Shown here one piece after another: positions 1 to 11,995 of a DNA stretch of 64,000 nucleotides. The notes beneath the pieces are model-generated. The model was not told where the DNA came from. It did not search any database and worked only from the letters and a program-made list of their open reading frames with translations. Position 1 is the stretch's first letter; each line of letters begins with the position of its first letter. The position numbers were made by a program, and so were the translations under genes. The stretch comes from Lycorma delicatula (lineage: Eukaryota; Arthropoda; Insecta; Hemiptera; Fulgoridae): the NCBI RefSeq assembly GCF_047948215.1, contig NC_134464.1, forward strand, positions 32,549,020 through 32,613,019, read 5' to 3'.

Positions 1-515
1 ATCGGACCATGGGGGTGGAAATGGGGACTTTTACAAAAAAAAAATCACTATAACTTTCTTATTAAGTAAAATATCGAATTCTTTTAAAGTTCCTACTATT
101 TTTTGGATAAGAACCGAAAACGTATGTAAGTAAAGTTTTTTATATCACCAACCATTGGCTCAGGGGGTGAAAAAAGGGGTTTCGAAGAAAAACAATCATA
201 CCTCCTTAATAGGCACAGTATCGAATCGGTATTAAATGGTTAATATCCTCTAAATATTACCTAACACTTTTGTCTGAAATAATTTTTGATATGACCAACC
301 CTTACAGCAAGGAATAACAAAAATGTTGCTGGAATTGTAAAAAGATGGGGCTTGTCGTATTCTAAATATGTGAAACTTTTTTCACATGCAACCATTGTCG
401 TATTGAGTAAATTTGACGTTTTTTTAACTTTAGGGTGGAAATCTCTTTTATCCCCTACCTAGCACCGGTGAAATCTACCTCCGCCTTCCGGCGTGCCGAA
501 AGGGAATTTTTTATA
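1..515. repeat. Interspersed repeat R60, copy 1 (cut by window edge)
   Basis: This non-coding repeat aligns by eye along nearly its whole length, in the same orientation, with 60703-61222. Shared landmarks are the run GCTATAACTTTCTTATTAAG-like near the start, TTTTTTCACATGCAACCATTGT in the middle, and the end CCGAAAGGGAATTTTT. The copies differ by scattered substitutions and small indels, so they are old. The window begins inside the repeat, so its left end is unknown. No reading frame or terminal repeat was found. The family is not recognised. Confidence 0.75.
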
Positions 516-1415
516 CTATAATAGCCGGGTAAGTAAAAATAGCAGAGATACATTAATAAATGTATTCACAATTACAATTTTTTTAAGGAGTTAGCTTAAC
601 ACTATAAAAATTTCAGAGATCTTTTAAGAAATTCATGTTTCCGTAATTAAACAGAAACTGTACAAATTTATTTTTTTCTCAATTAATTACGATAATTATT
701 ATTTTAATTACTAATGAATTTAATTACAAAACTAGATCATTTAACTTAATTTAAGATTGAATTATCTCACTTCTACATACAAGTTAATAAGACTACCACA
801 CCAGAAATTTCCAACATTTAGACAATAAATATTCATTAGTTGAACTGACTACGTTTGTCAAAGAATGAACGAACATTGTTTCCTTTGTAACGACATCACC
901 AAATGAAAATTTGGTCGTAAAAGATATAGGTTTATATAACGCCACGCCTTTCTTTCTCAAATTGAAATGTAACTCAATTTGCTGGTACATGGTTTCGATC
1001 TACATTCCCCTTAATTGATGGATTTGTAACTAACTCTCTACTTCAACTCATACTACTTTCTTAAAAAAAAAAAGAAATAAAAACACCGGACTACCGACGG
1101 TGACACTCCTACTCCCCGTTTAGATAGTTGAAATAAATGAGGATTGTGTAACTTTTTCTTTTATATTAATACAGCGCAGGTTTAGATATTTTTACACAAT
1201 TTTTATCCTTTTCATTTAATATTTCTTTTCTTGTTACTTTTTCACCAATTAAAACGTAAAAACCTTTTTTGAGAGTTATTAAAGCAATCAAAACTAATAT
1301 GCTTTTATAACAAAACTCATTAAAAAATTAATTTTTCGAAAAAACATAAACTATTCTGATCCTTTGATTAGATTTCATTGAAAGATAATAATTAAAAATC
1401 TGTGAACATCACATG
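516..1415. other. AT-rich DNA without recognised features
   Basis: This stretch is rich in poly-A and poly-T tracts. The only open frame is a short minus-strand one of 65 codons at 793-990, with no recognisable motif. I see no splice-bounded coding segment here. Confidence 0.5.
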
Positions 1416-2048
1416 ACTTCCTTGTACGCCTATTAAATTACATATATTTTTCATTACATTTATTTTTTCATTTTTTTTTTTTTATTATTGAATTATTATT
1501 TATGGTCATTTTTTTCTTCAATCACAAGTTAATAATTCTTAATAAATCAATCTATTTAAATTAAAAAAAGTAAAAAAAAAAAGGAAATGAAATCGTTTTC
1601 TCGCCGAAGTGCTTTCCCCTTATATGACCCAAGTATTTCATTAATTAAACTTTTATTTGGCTATAACTCTGGAACCAATGAAAATAAGTACCACTTATGA
1701 TAAATCGTCGAAAAGCTCTCAATGAGGACTTATTATTGCAGTTAAGAAAAAGTTAAAAATCCAATTTTTTGGGGAATTTTGGGCTTTTTTGAACACTTTT
1801 GGTTCAGTCGATTACAATAAAAAAAAGGGAAGGTGCACAACTAGATATTACAACAGTCTTAAATCAAAATTTCATCATCCTACGGTTAATCGTTTTTGAG
1901 TTATGTGAGATACCTACGTACGTACAAATGTCACGCCGAAACTAGTCAAAATGGATTCAGGGATGGTCAACATGGATATTTCCGTTGAAATATGAAAATC
2001 GAAAACTTTTCGCGATCACAGTACTTCCTTTACTTCGTACAAGGAAGT
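1416..2048. mobile_element. Short non-coding element with terminal inverted repeats
   Basis: The left end has ACTTCCTTGTACG at 1416-1428 and the right end has its exact reverse complement CGTACAAGGAAGT at 2036-2048. The right half (about 1640-2048) is a long non-coding sequence of a kind I recall as highly repetitive in sap-feeding insects. It includes GGCTATAACTCTGGAACCAATG and, read on the minus strand, a block ending in the TIR. No transposase frame is present, so it would be a non-autonomous DNA element. A clear target-site duplication was not found. The pairing of the two ends is inference, because the left 200 bases are AT-rich and less diagnostic. Confidence 0.5.
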
Positions 2049-2051
2049 AAA

Positions 2052-4243
2052 ATGTTAAAAAAATAGATTTAAATAAACAGTAAATAATTTTTTTTTAAAC
2101 TGTTTTTCCAATATTTCCAAATCCAAAAACATTTTTGTCAGACCGACGTTTATGCTCATCTACGTGGCCTGTACAACTATGGTCCTCGTTGACCGATTTT
2201 CTTCAAACTTGAGAGACAGAAACTACCTTTGGAGGAAATAAAGTAATAAAATTTAGCAAAAGTTGGAAAGAGAAATTGAAAAGATGTTATGTCCGTTATA
2301 AAATTTCAAATCTTTGCTGGGGCACTTAAGGAAAAAACGTTTCTTACAAGTTTTTTTTATGATGATCATAAAATATCAAAAATCATTATTTAATATTCAC
2401 CCCCTTTCCAAAAAATGACTTATACACATTTATATAATTTACTTTTTTTATCTATATACTGTTTCAGAAAGGAGTTAATGGGAGTTTTTGCATCTATATT
2501 TTTTCCATAAATAGCCTTCAAACAACCATAAATTTTTTTCCTTCCCATTCCAGTGATTTGTGGTAACAAAATAATTTTTTTTAATTTATAAAAATCTTTT
2601 ATAAATTTATTTTGAATTTAAATCCATCTCGCAAATTACCCACTGTATTTAAAATGTAAAAATCTTAAACTTTTGATAGTCCTTACCGTTTAGTATTTCT
2701 TTAAAAAAAAAAACTTAGACAAACGTTTTCACCATGTTAATAAAAAAATTTACTTCAACTACAACTTTTTTATTTTCTTTTATGGCTGCATCTTTTCAAA
2801 AAGTTATTTTTTTAAATTTATTATCACCACTTAGGGATTATTTTCTTAAAAATTAATTTTACGTGAATGGTAAGGCTCCCCTTATATTTGGTTAAGCATC
2901 TATGTTTAACAAAATTAAACTAACTTATAATTTATATTTAATAATAACATTCAACATTTCTATTTTACTTAGAAAAATTATTAACTTCATGGCACTAAAT
3001 ACATTTTGATTTTTGCATTTGTAAAAACTGAATAATAAAAGTTACAATCTTTATTTAAAATTAAATAAATATTACTTAAAAACTAGGTTTATTGTAATAA
3101 TTTCATTTCAAAATTTTGTTGAAGATAAGGGACAGCTACGGAAAAGTTTTTTAATCCTTTGCCAGCATTTTTATATATTCCCTCAGTATTTTTAGAGACA
3201 TATTAAAAATCGAAATCTTAGATTTATAAAAATTTTTGGTGCTGATTTTGAGCAGTTTTTTTAATTTACTTTATTTAAATATATTGAATTTTCCATTTTT
3301 TATTGATTTCCAAAATTGATGTTAATATAAAAACAACTATATACTTAGATAAATACAAAGCATTTAATGCTACGTTAATTTCCAAATTTTTTTAAGGCTC
3401 ATGAAAGAATTTGTTAAAGATAAGAATTTGTTTAACTTTATTATTTAGGTTGGATTAAATTTTATACCCGTGAAAATTCAGTAATATCATCAATTTTTAA
3501 ATCTAAAATTATCTCATAACTGGTAAAAATTAGATAAACTTCTATTCAAAATTAAAAAATAATTAAGTTTCTTTGAGTCAAATGTTGTGTTTTATATAAG
3601 ATAAGGCAAAAATAACAGTTCATAGTGTAAAGATTACTTAATACTAACAAATTTTTTTTAGCCTCTTAGAAAGATGAGGTTCATTTAAACAACACCTAAA
3701 CATATCTCCTTCAACCCACTTTAAATCCAAGGCTACTTGTGAGTGAAGAAGCTACGGTGTAACAGGTGGTGAAAAGTGCTGGTTACCGCAGAAAGTTAAC
3801 CTTAAAAGGTTAAGTTATATTAAATTTGATATTGTGATCATTTGATATTGTAAACATATTGTTTCAATTTGATTTTTAACGAAAATAACAATAATAAACC
3901 TTTAGTTTTAACAAGGTCTACGGTTTAACTTCAATATTATTTTTTTAATAACTGAAATAACAGTATTGCAGGATTTAACATAGGTTAGCTAAGCACCTTA
4001 CGAGTAAATTGTTTTATCAACACAAGAAAACATCAGTGAAATTAAAGTAAATATCGTCTTAAGATTTATTTTAGATTATGTGAGGTTTAACTTTTTTTCT
4101 GTTTTTAAGTCCTTTTACTTAAATGAACCCCAGAGGTTAATCTTTAAATAGTATTTCGGCAATGGGGACTCTAGACTTTATTATTTTCTTTATTCCTTTT
4201 TTTTTAGAAAAAAAAACACTTTTTTTTAGTCTATTTTATATAT

Positions 4244-4282
<39 letters not shown>

Positions 4283-4700
4283 AAATAGACTAAAAAAATT
4301 AAAAACAGTTACATCCAATGATGTAAATTAATTTTTAACTTTGAGTTCAGAAAGTAGTTGTTAGTTTAATATACTCTTACTTGAAAATCTTTACTTAAGT
4401 ACATTCCAAAGTAAAAAAAAGACGAAAGACATGTTGAATCGTAAGGAGACTAAAGGGGTCCATCAGATGTTTACAAATTTATAGATTTTAATGACTCGTT
4501 ACTTAAATAATAAATATACATACATATATTTATATACATAAGTTATAAAATTACTTTTTTTTTTACATAAACAAATAGATACGCTAAATGGTTAATGAAA
4601 TAAATTAGAAGACAAGAAAACTCTCAAAAACAGTTTACAAAAAAATGTTCAGGATAAGGTTCTTACTCGTTGAAATACCGTTGAATCATCTGCAAAATAT
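2052..4700. other. AT-rich non-coding DNA with one TA palindrome
   Basis: No coding segment was supported. The part at about 2130-2350 reads like another non-coding interspersed repeat (ACCGATTTTCTTCAAACTTG), similar in character to the repeats at 21.8 and 37.6 kb. The remainder is simple AT-rich sequence apart from the palindrome listed at 4221-4298. Confidence 0.45.
4221..4298. repeat. 78-bp near-perfect AT palindrome
   Basis: TTTTTTTAGTCTATTTTA at 4221 is followed by a (TA)n core and then the reverse complement TAAAATAGACTAAAAAAA ending at 4298. Single-stranded DNA or RNA from this site would fold into one hairpin. It looks like a TA microsatellite expanded inside a pre-existing inverted repeat. 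No function is implied. Confidence 0.85.
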
Positions 4701-5640
4701 CAAGCACGTGAAAACAGCCATAGAAACGGGCACACGGTGCGATGATATTCCCATCATTTGAATTTATCGGGCAGAAGTTTGTGATGAATTTTACACAATG
4801 ATTTACATCGTCACTCGGATAAACTCAAATTGTCCAGAAATTAACTGCTGTGCAAAAAACGTTGCGCTGCCGTTCGTTGCCAACAGATGGCATAGCTGTA
4901 TTACACGCACGATGACCTTGAGAGGATCACCTAATCATGAGTGGTAAAGCAATATTCTTGCATAACCTCTCTGTAAATAAATAAAACTGCTAATATTGAG
5001 TGCATGCAAATCCGCGAGGAAATGTTTACCGAGGCATTTGCATCAGTGACATCCTGAAAGAGGCCAAACTATGACTGTAATATATAATGAAGAGTTAGAG
5101 GATCAATTACTTCGGTAAAGCCCATCAGGGCTAGGAACGGAGGTGTTGGTGTGACGAACGGAATCGTCCCAAAGGTACCCATTTTGCCAGTGTTGTTGTG
5201 TGGTATACAATCTTATTACATGGAAGTAATTCCAAAAAGAGAGAGACCGAGTAATGAGTCTCTCTTCTTCAAGGGTGATGACGGTGAATACCGAACATTA
5301 TAATTACATGTTTGAAGGGTTTTTCCTATTTGAGGTGAGACATCACAACTGCAATATGTCAAGAGAATGGTTGAGGAATGGCAATAGGGTGCCACAACCC
5401 ATAGCCCGTATGACACGACTTTCAATGCGCACGTAAGGACGAGCTGCATTCCTTAGGCGGCATTTCTCTCTCGATGTGGTGATATTCAGTGGCCTCCCAC
5501 TCACCAGACATTACTGCAGCAGATGTTTTTCACTTACACCCTCTCTAAAATTACCAATCCAATTCTTTACAAAGAATCCACCAGAATATGACGTCTTGTC
5601 ATAACAAACGTCTTAACGTCTTGTCATAGCAAATTCACCT
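4700..5640 (-). pseudogene. Possible remnant of a transposase-like coding region
   Basis: This segment is clearly richer in GC than its flanks and, on the minus strand, shows broken open frames of up to 77 codons (5216-5449). One minus-strand frame around 5330-5460 reads RIESRVIRAMGCG, which loosely resembles the start of the Mutator-like domain found in many insect repeat proteins. The following frames are interrupted by many stops. The compositional shift is seen directly. The family assignment is a weak inference, and the region could equally be an unrelated repeat. Confidence 0.25.
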
Positions 5641-6885
5641 GGGAGATGGCAGCAATGTCGTCATTGTAAACAGGACATCTCAAAGATGCATTCAAGACAT
5701 TAGGCCTGTTTTGTGAATTCAATACATTAACTTACTAAACCGTCTCAGTCATATTTAACGTTGTATTTATTTCTGTGTACAATAAATGTCCTTTTTAAAT
5801 GAGTGAAATTAAATGCCCCACCATTTTGTACATATATATACACATATTAAGTGTTAAGAGTTTATTTTATATTTTTCGACCCATTGGGCCTCAAAACTTC
5901 AAGAAATTAAACAAATGGCGCGAATAGCATTTTGAATGGTAATAATATATTCCCTTGGTACGTGCTATTTGTATCCTAACAACAGGAAAAAGTAATATTG
6001 GAATACTCACAATTAAAATAAAGTTTTAACACGAACAAAAATAAAAACAAAAACACATTTACAAATAATTTGTTTTATATATAAATAAATATTGCACCCT
6101 GTAACAATACGCGTTATCTTCAACATCTGAACCCGGTGATTGTTACAAAAGTAATCAGTAAATGTAGGGGGTATTGTATTCATTCCCACCATATTTTCTT
6201 CCCCTTCCCCTTATTTTTCTACCATTTCAATCCTATTTTCCTCACTCTTTGAACCCATCACAACCAATAGTCAGCTCTCTTCAGTCCTCTTAGAAAGATG
6301 AAATGTCCTTGTACTGTACTATATTTTTCCTTTTTCTCTCTACCCGTTCCACTTTTATAATAAAAGAAGTTTTCAATACCGCACTAACGGCAAGTACTAC
6401 ACCCGTCATCGTATCTATTATTTTGTGCGTGTTCAATATCAAAAACGAAACAGGGTTTTCTATTTTTTCACGACACAGTTTCTTTTATTACCGTCTTTTC
6501 CATTCCGTACAATTATTATACATAAAATTACCGACCGCTAAAACTTATTATAATATTAGATTTTTCAAAACAAAAGAAAACTGGAAATAATAATAATTAA
6601 AAGATAAATAATAATAAAATATATATATAATATGAGAATATAAAAAAATTTACTACGCGCAAATTCCAAGGTATATTCAAAGGGGAAAAAAACAGCAAAC
6701 CCCAAACCACAATTGAAAATTACATTTGAATATAATTTTGTGCGTATTCACACATAGATATATAAATTAACACACATATTTGTACGGATATAACCAATTT
6801 TATAACTATAAATACTAAAAATTATTATATTTTATGCCCTGAAAGTGGCAAATGGCGCATTTGCAACGTTACCGCTACGATCACA
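5641..6885. other. Non-coding AT-rich DNA
   Basis: A plus-strand open frame of 95 codons at 6303-6590 has low-complexity hydrophobic content and no motif I recognise. It lies just upstream of the LINE relic at 6.89 kb, but I could not match it to an endonuclease domain. The rest is AT-rich and shows nothing. Confidence 0.4.
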
Positions 6886-6889
6886 ATTA

Positions 6890-7790
6890 TGTTAATTGCA
6901 AGATTTGATTCAACAGTTTATAAGCTCCTCAATTTATCCTAACTCTTATCGCCTAATAAACCTCGTTCTTTTCTATTCCATACTATTTGAAAAACTGTTC
7001 ACGCCCAAAATTTTATCTTTAATAAAACAGCTTCAAATAACTTCCAGTAATCAATTTGATTTCAGATCTCATCATTTTACATCCATCGACTACATAAGGA
7101 AATTAATTTTCTAGTAATTTTCTAGAGAGGAAGCAATACACTTTTAGAGTGCTGTCCTAGACGAATAAAAGCCTTTGAAATCTAAACTCTAAAGTCAGTT
7201 TTTCAAGCTACTGCTCAGTCTAGTCTTCCACTATTTGCAGGCGTTCCTCAAGGTTCAACTATGGCTTTCATTCTTTACAATATAATATACACCCAGGTAT
7301 AACTTTCTGCCGTTTGACAAATATAGTTTCTAATGTATAAGGTACGTCATATTATTTTTTTCGTTCCATCATATATTATTTTAAATTTACAAAATTCCTT
7401 TATTAACCTCAATTCCTATTTCACAAACTTGTACTTAAAGAAAATTAAACCATAACAAAAGTGTTCAAGTTGTTTTTGCTTTGCGACATTAACATTATAT
7501 ATCTGTTTATCTGTACCCTACAAACATTTCCTAAACTAAAACAGGGAAATATTTTAATATCTACACGCCTGACTTGTAATAAAAATATTGGCATAAACGT
7601 AACACTTTGGACACTAATCGAAGGCGGCTCTACAAAGGACTCCATGTCTTCAAAATGTCTAATTCATGTACAAATCTACGTTAATAAATCCTTTTTAATA
7701 TCTATTTGGATAAACGAAGCAAAATTTATTATTGTTGAAAACATAAAACGTATTCAATCAAAACTATTAATAGAATTAAATAATTAATAT
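6890..7790 (+). pseudogene. Jockey-like LINE reverse transcriptase relic
   Basis: Fragments of a non-LTR retrotransposon pol protein can be read across several frames. Near 6935 the peptide YPNSYRLINLVLFYSILFEK corresponds to the conserved entry into the RT domain (SYRPI-type motif). At 7238 the motif AGVPQGST, diagnostic of non-LTR RTs, is intact. Further on, FALRH (about 7480) and frames at 7500-7787 match the thumb and post-RT region. Frameshifts and stops separate the pieces and the YADD box is not recoverable, so the copy is dead. It ends just before a Tc1/mariner-type element begins at 7872. Family placement (Jockey clade) is from memory of motif order. Confidence 0.7.
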
Positions 7791-8433
7791 TTTTTTATGT
7801 AATGGATATAATGGATATAACATTACATTCAAATTTACGAATCACATATGTCAATGACAAATTTAACCTTACACTGAGTGATTTAGGGAAAGGGAAAATT
7901 TTTAAATTTGTGTTGGTAGCCCTGAACGAGTGCCAGCAACCAATTACTTACAGAAGCCAGCTCACGCCATGTTGCCATTTAGTTATGATGAATACAGGGG
8001 GTGATGCACAACGTGCTTTTCCCATCAAAGCTTTTTATGAAAATAGTAACGGTGTGGAGGTTGCACATAGAGAATTTCGCGCCACTTTAATTTAGAACGC
8101 CACGATCGTGTACTGTCAGCACATAGATACGTAATTTTGTGGAATGGAAAAAGATTGTATAACGAAAAAACTTGCAAGCAGTGTGCGGACCGTTCGAACG
8201 CCAGACAATATCAGACTATTCGAGCTGCTGTCGTAAGAGGCCCACACCGTTCAATCGTTGTCATGCAGTATCTTTACAGTTGCATAGTTTAAGTGTTAGA
8301 AGAATACTGCTGCAGGACGTATTTTACCAACCTTACAACTTTCAGATCATCCAGGAAGAAAAACAAACGATCACATAATGCCCTATCAATTCTGTAAATG
8401 GACGACTATAAAGATAAACGAGGAAAAAAAATA

Positions 8434-8926
8434 CAGCGTCATTCAGGGAAACGAGAAGGTTTAATATTTTTATGAAGAAATTATATTTAATAAATTTCTT
8501 TATAACATTTAAATTTTAAAAAACCCGTGCCATTTAAGAATCCATACATAAAGTTCTTTGAAGATCAAGTTTTGTAGAGTAGCTCTGTCTCTGCACAGAA
8601 ATTATTGCAGCCTCATACAGAAACTGTGCGGTTCGACGCAAAAGGTCAAGAGGAATTTCAACAATTTCTGTTAGGATTTTGGCTCTTAGTTCTTCTATCG
8701 TAGCAGGAGCAACTATAGCAACCCACCGGCTTGGTCTAGTGGTGAACGCGTCTTCCCAAATCAGCTGATTTGGAAGTCGAAGGTTCCAGCGTTCTTTGGT
8801 GGTTGGGTTTCAATTAACCACACGTCTCAGGAATGGTCGAACTAGACTGTACAAGACTACACTTCATTTACACTCATACATATCATCCTAATTTGTTAAC
8901 AAATCCTATATCATCCTAATCTGTTA
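8434..8926 (-). repeat. Inverted copy of the element's 3' end, inserted within itself
   Basis: From 8434 onward the sequence is the reverse complement of the 3' part of the surrounding element, starting at its terminal TIR (paired with 10177) and running through the transposase C-terminus into the SINE head. Pairing follows position sum 18611 near the TIR, with small indels inward. The insertion begins at a TA (8432-8433) and the host transposase frame resumes near 8927 just before MSDEAHFHL. The inner end carries a 27-bp tandem duplication (TATCATCCTAATTTGTTAAC and a variant). Both arms contain the same SINE junction, so the SINE was present before the duplication. Confidence 0.8.
8717..8895 (+). 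mobile_element. SINE-1, tRNA-derived head, truncated copy
   Basis: This part of the inverted arm carries a tRNA-like RNA polymerase III promoter: A box TGGTCTAGTGGTGAACG at about 8732 and B box region GAAGGTTCCAGCG at about 8780. It is followed by the family body TTGGGTTTCAATTAACCAC. The copy stops after CATTTACACTCATACATATC. It is the counterpart of 9591-9895 on the other arm and lacks part of the central section that the full copies have. Confidence 0.75.
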
Positions 8927-9590
8927 ACAAACTATGGATGTCCGACGAAGCCCATTTCCACCTTTAAGGATTTGTTAGTAAACAAAATTTTCGTTTTCAG
9001 GAATAAGAAAATCCTATACAGCTACACCAGCGTCCGCTAAACAGTAACAAATTTATAGTGTGGTATGCTGTGTCATCGTGTGGCATAATAGGCTTCTATT
9101 TTTATTTAAAACTAGGATGGCATACTGCAAACAGTCGCATCAGATTGATATGTCACCGTGCTGAAAATTCTGTTGCGCAACAATTACAGGCATTTCCATT
9201 ACCTATTCACAGCATGTGGTTGCAACAACATGGATTAACATCAAACGCCTGACGAATATTGATACGCCAATCGTTTGGCAACCGTATAATTTCGAGAAAT
9301 TGTGGCATTCCATGGCCTCCTACTATTCTGATTTATCGGTGTACGATTTCTTCTTTTTGAGTCAGCTTACACGAAAAGTGTATAGTACAGCGGTCAGCGT
9401 ATAGCTGTGCATACTACGTGCGAGAAAGATAGACTGATAGGTCGAGTGGGTGGAACAGTTAGATAGTCATTCCTTTACGAAAACATCTCGTATAGCTCCG
9501 TATACTTAGATAGTATTACACAGATAATTAATAGCGCGGTAAGCCAGCCATCAGCCTATGTGCATAGTAATACGCCGTCCTCTACAGTTG

Positions 9591-9895
9591 CTCTTTTTCT
9601 TTTTCCTGTTTAGCCTCCGGTAATTACATTTCAGATAATACTTCAAAGGATGAATTAGGATGATATGTAAGAGTGTGTAAATGAAGTGTAGTCTTGTACA
9701 TACTCAGTTCGACCGTTCCTGAGATGTGTGGTTAATTGAAACCCAACCACCACAGAACACCGGTATCCACGATCAAGTATACAAATCCGTGTAAAACTAA
9801 CTGACTTTACTAGGACTTGAACGCTGGAACTCTCAACTTCCAAATCAGCTGATTTGGGAAGACGCGTTCACCACTAGACCAAGCCGGTGGGTTGC
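9591..9895 (-). mobile_element. SINE-1, full copy inside the transposase C-terminus
   Basis: Read on the minus strand, it starts with the tRNA-like head at about 9895 (CCGGCTTGGTCTAGTGG, A box), then the palindrome AATCAGCTGATT, a B-box-like GTTCCAGCGTTCAAGTCC, the body GGGTTTCAATTAACCACAC and the tail AGGCTAAACAGGAAAAAG. AGTTGCTC appears on both sides (9586-9593 and 9899-9906), a probable target-site duplication. It separates the transposase motif DFFFL from the C-terminal piece. About 300 bp, the same length as the copy at 34766-35062. Confidence 0.8.
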
Positions 9896-10179
9896 TATAG
9901 TTGCTCCTGCTACGACAGAAGAACTAACAGCCAAAATCTGAACAGCAGTTGCTGAAATTCCTCTTGACCTTTTGCAACGAACCGCGCAGTTTCCCTATGA
10001 GGCTGCGTAATTTCTATGCAGAGACGGAGCTACTCTACAAAATTTGATTTTCAAAGAACTTTGCGTATGGATTCTTAAACGGCACAGTTTTTTTATTTAA
10101 ATGTTATTTGTAAAAATAACATGTAATTTCTTCATAGAAATATTAAACCTTCTTTCTCGTTTCCCTGAATCACGCTGTA

Positions 10180-11720
10180 TTATTTAAGGAAATAAATGAA
10201 TCACAAACCCAACCTAATAATAATAAACCGAAATATACCAGACCTACCCTGTGCGAAGACAGAAACAATACTGGAGTAGAAATATTATATAGGTCTAATT
10301 AAAATATGTTCTTTTAATTTAATATGTGTTCAGTTTAAATTAATTAACTTTTTATCTCTAGCAGATAATTCAGCAGGGATGTGGTTGCCTAAAGCCTTTT
10401 AAACCCATCTTTAATTATACATTATCAAATTTACTTGTATTTTATTTTTAACAGTTGTGAACAAAATATAAGAGTAAAGGGAAATTGTGTCTAAGGGCAG
10501 CGTTTGTTTATATCTACGACACGTAATAATTTCTCTTTTAAAACACTCATTATATAGTTATACATTAAAAAAAAATATATATATATATATTTTCATATTT
10601 CTTTGAAGATTTACTATAAAAATTAGCATTCCATGTTTATTTTAGTCAATAACCAATTTCAATTTTTTAATTTTACCTTCTGTGACGTATTTTTAATACT
10701 TATTTACGTTAATTAGGAGTTCTTTTTGAGATGTTTTATGTAAAAACTAAATTTTCATTTTTTACTCATTTTCATTCAAATATTTTGAATGAAAATTAAT
10801 AAATAATAAAAATAAAGCTGATGATTAAAAAGAAACTAGTTATATTTTGCATGCAGCGAGTAATAACAAAATTCCTAACTTTATTCTTATGCAAAACAAT
10901 GAACTATGTTCGTTTCTTTTTACACTACTCCCAAAAAAGTAGTTTCATGTATTTAGGCTGTATGCATGTTCCACCATAGCAGTTCAATCCGCGTTGGAAC
11001 CCTTACATTACGGGGATTGTCATAGGCTATATAAATATGTCTATATATATAAATATGTGATAGTGGAAATTTGCTGATTGAAGCACAAAATTTAATGAAC
11101 TGAATTAATGAACTGTGAACTGTGAGCCACTATTACTGTGACTGAGCTGGCTTTGAACTGAATGATTCGAATCAATCGAATGAATAATATTACAAAGAAA
11201 CAGAATTAAATCTATGTTAAATGAAATAAAATAAAACGATATTAAATAATTTTAAAAAATTTCTGTTTAATACTAACGGGCTTCCCGTGCGGACTGCGTG
11301 TGAGACTAGAGTGTTTGATGCGAGCATCTCGTGCGAGGCTAGACCAATCATCATCACAATCAACTGCTAACAAACGGGATGCCCCTTAGGCGCTGTTCTG
11401 GGAGGTGCGATGGGGTTCTCTTATACGAGTAATATCTCTGCAAATAATGGTCCAATTTTCAAAATTCAAGCGGGTAAGTTGAAGGCTAAATTTTGCACAC
11501 ATAGTATACTCTCGATCTAATAGAACGGTTATTTGGAAATATTGTTATACCTTCGCAACCGATCTTTCGATTTTCAAAATTCAAACATGGTGTTTGCTAC
11601 TATAATACAAAATCACGGTAGAACCAAACCAAAACAAAAAGAGCAATTTTTTTCAACAGTTGTGTTTTTTAATATTTATCTCTTTTTTATTTAAATAAAA
11701 AAAAACCATCGCAAAAACAG
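10180..11720. other. AT-rich non-coding DNA
   Basis: No coding segment was supported. A short (TA)n run lies at 10569-10590 and a small GC-richer block at about 11275-11420 has no recognised match. Part of this region (11430-11600) reads like an interspersed non-coding repeat, but no second copy was found in the window. Confidence 0.4.
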
Positions 11721-11724
11721 TTGA

Positions 11725-11995
11725 TTTTTGAAGTAGATAGTTCTAAGGTTCGAGTCCTTGTAAAGGCAGTTGCTTTTCTATCGATTTCAATGCTAGACTA
11801 CGAGTACCGGTGTTATTTGGGTTTCAATTAACCACACGTGTGAGGAGTGGTCTACCTGAGTCTGTTCCAGACTTTATGTTTACCGGTACATTTACACTAA
11901 CTTCCGCTACCTCAGGTCTGGCAAGCTATTAACGGTAATTGCATTTGCCTATACACACACCCAAACCAGAGAGTAGCTGGAAAACTGGCTGGAAA
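11725..11995 (+). mobile_element. SINE-like element related to SINE-1
   Basis: A B-box-like GGTTCGAGTCCTTGTAAAG occurs at about 11748. The middle shares ACCGGTGTTATTTGGGTTTC and AATTAACCACACGTGTGAGGAGTGGTC with SINE-1, but the 3' part (TCAGGTCTGGCAAGCTATTA onward) is different and ends in an A-run at 11992-12001. The A box is not clear, so the head is truncated or degraded. I call it a relative built on the same central domain rather than a SINE-1 copy. Confidence 0.6.

Larger units (their letters stand above)
7872..10177 (+). mobile_element. Tc1/mariner-superfamily element, dead and rearranged
   Basis: The two ends are inverted repeats: CACTGAGTGATTTAGGGAAAGGGAA at the left and, read on the minus strand from 10177, CAGCGTGATTCAGGGAAACGAGAA. 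TA dinucleotides flank both ends (7870-7871 and 10178-10179), as expected for this superfamily. Inside are broken pieces of a DDE_3-type transposase with an N-terminal helix-turn-helix region: QRAFPIKAFYENSN (about 8010), a block near 8280-8370 ending LPTLQLSDHPG or equivalent frames, MSDEAHFHL (8938), WYAVSSCGIIGFYF (about 9060), DLSVYDFFFL (about 9330) and a C-terminal piece AEIPLDLLQRTARSF (about 9950). The second catalytic site reads QQHGL where QQDGA is usual, so an Asp is lost. It is interrupted by an inverted copy of its own 3' end (8434-8926) and a SINE (9591-9895). About 190 bases at 9400-9590 are unexplained. Confidence 0.8.
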
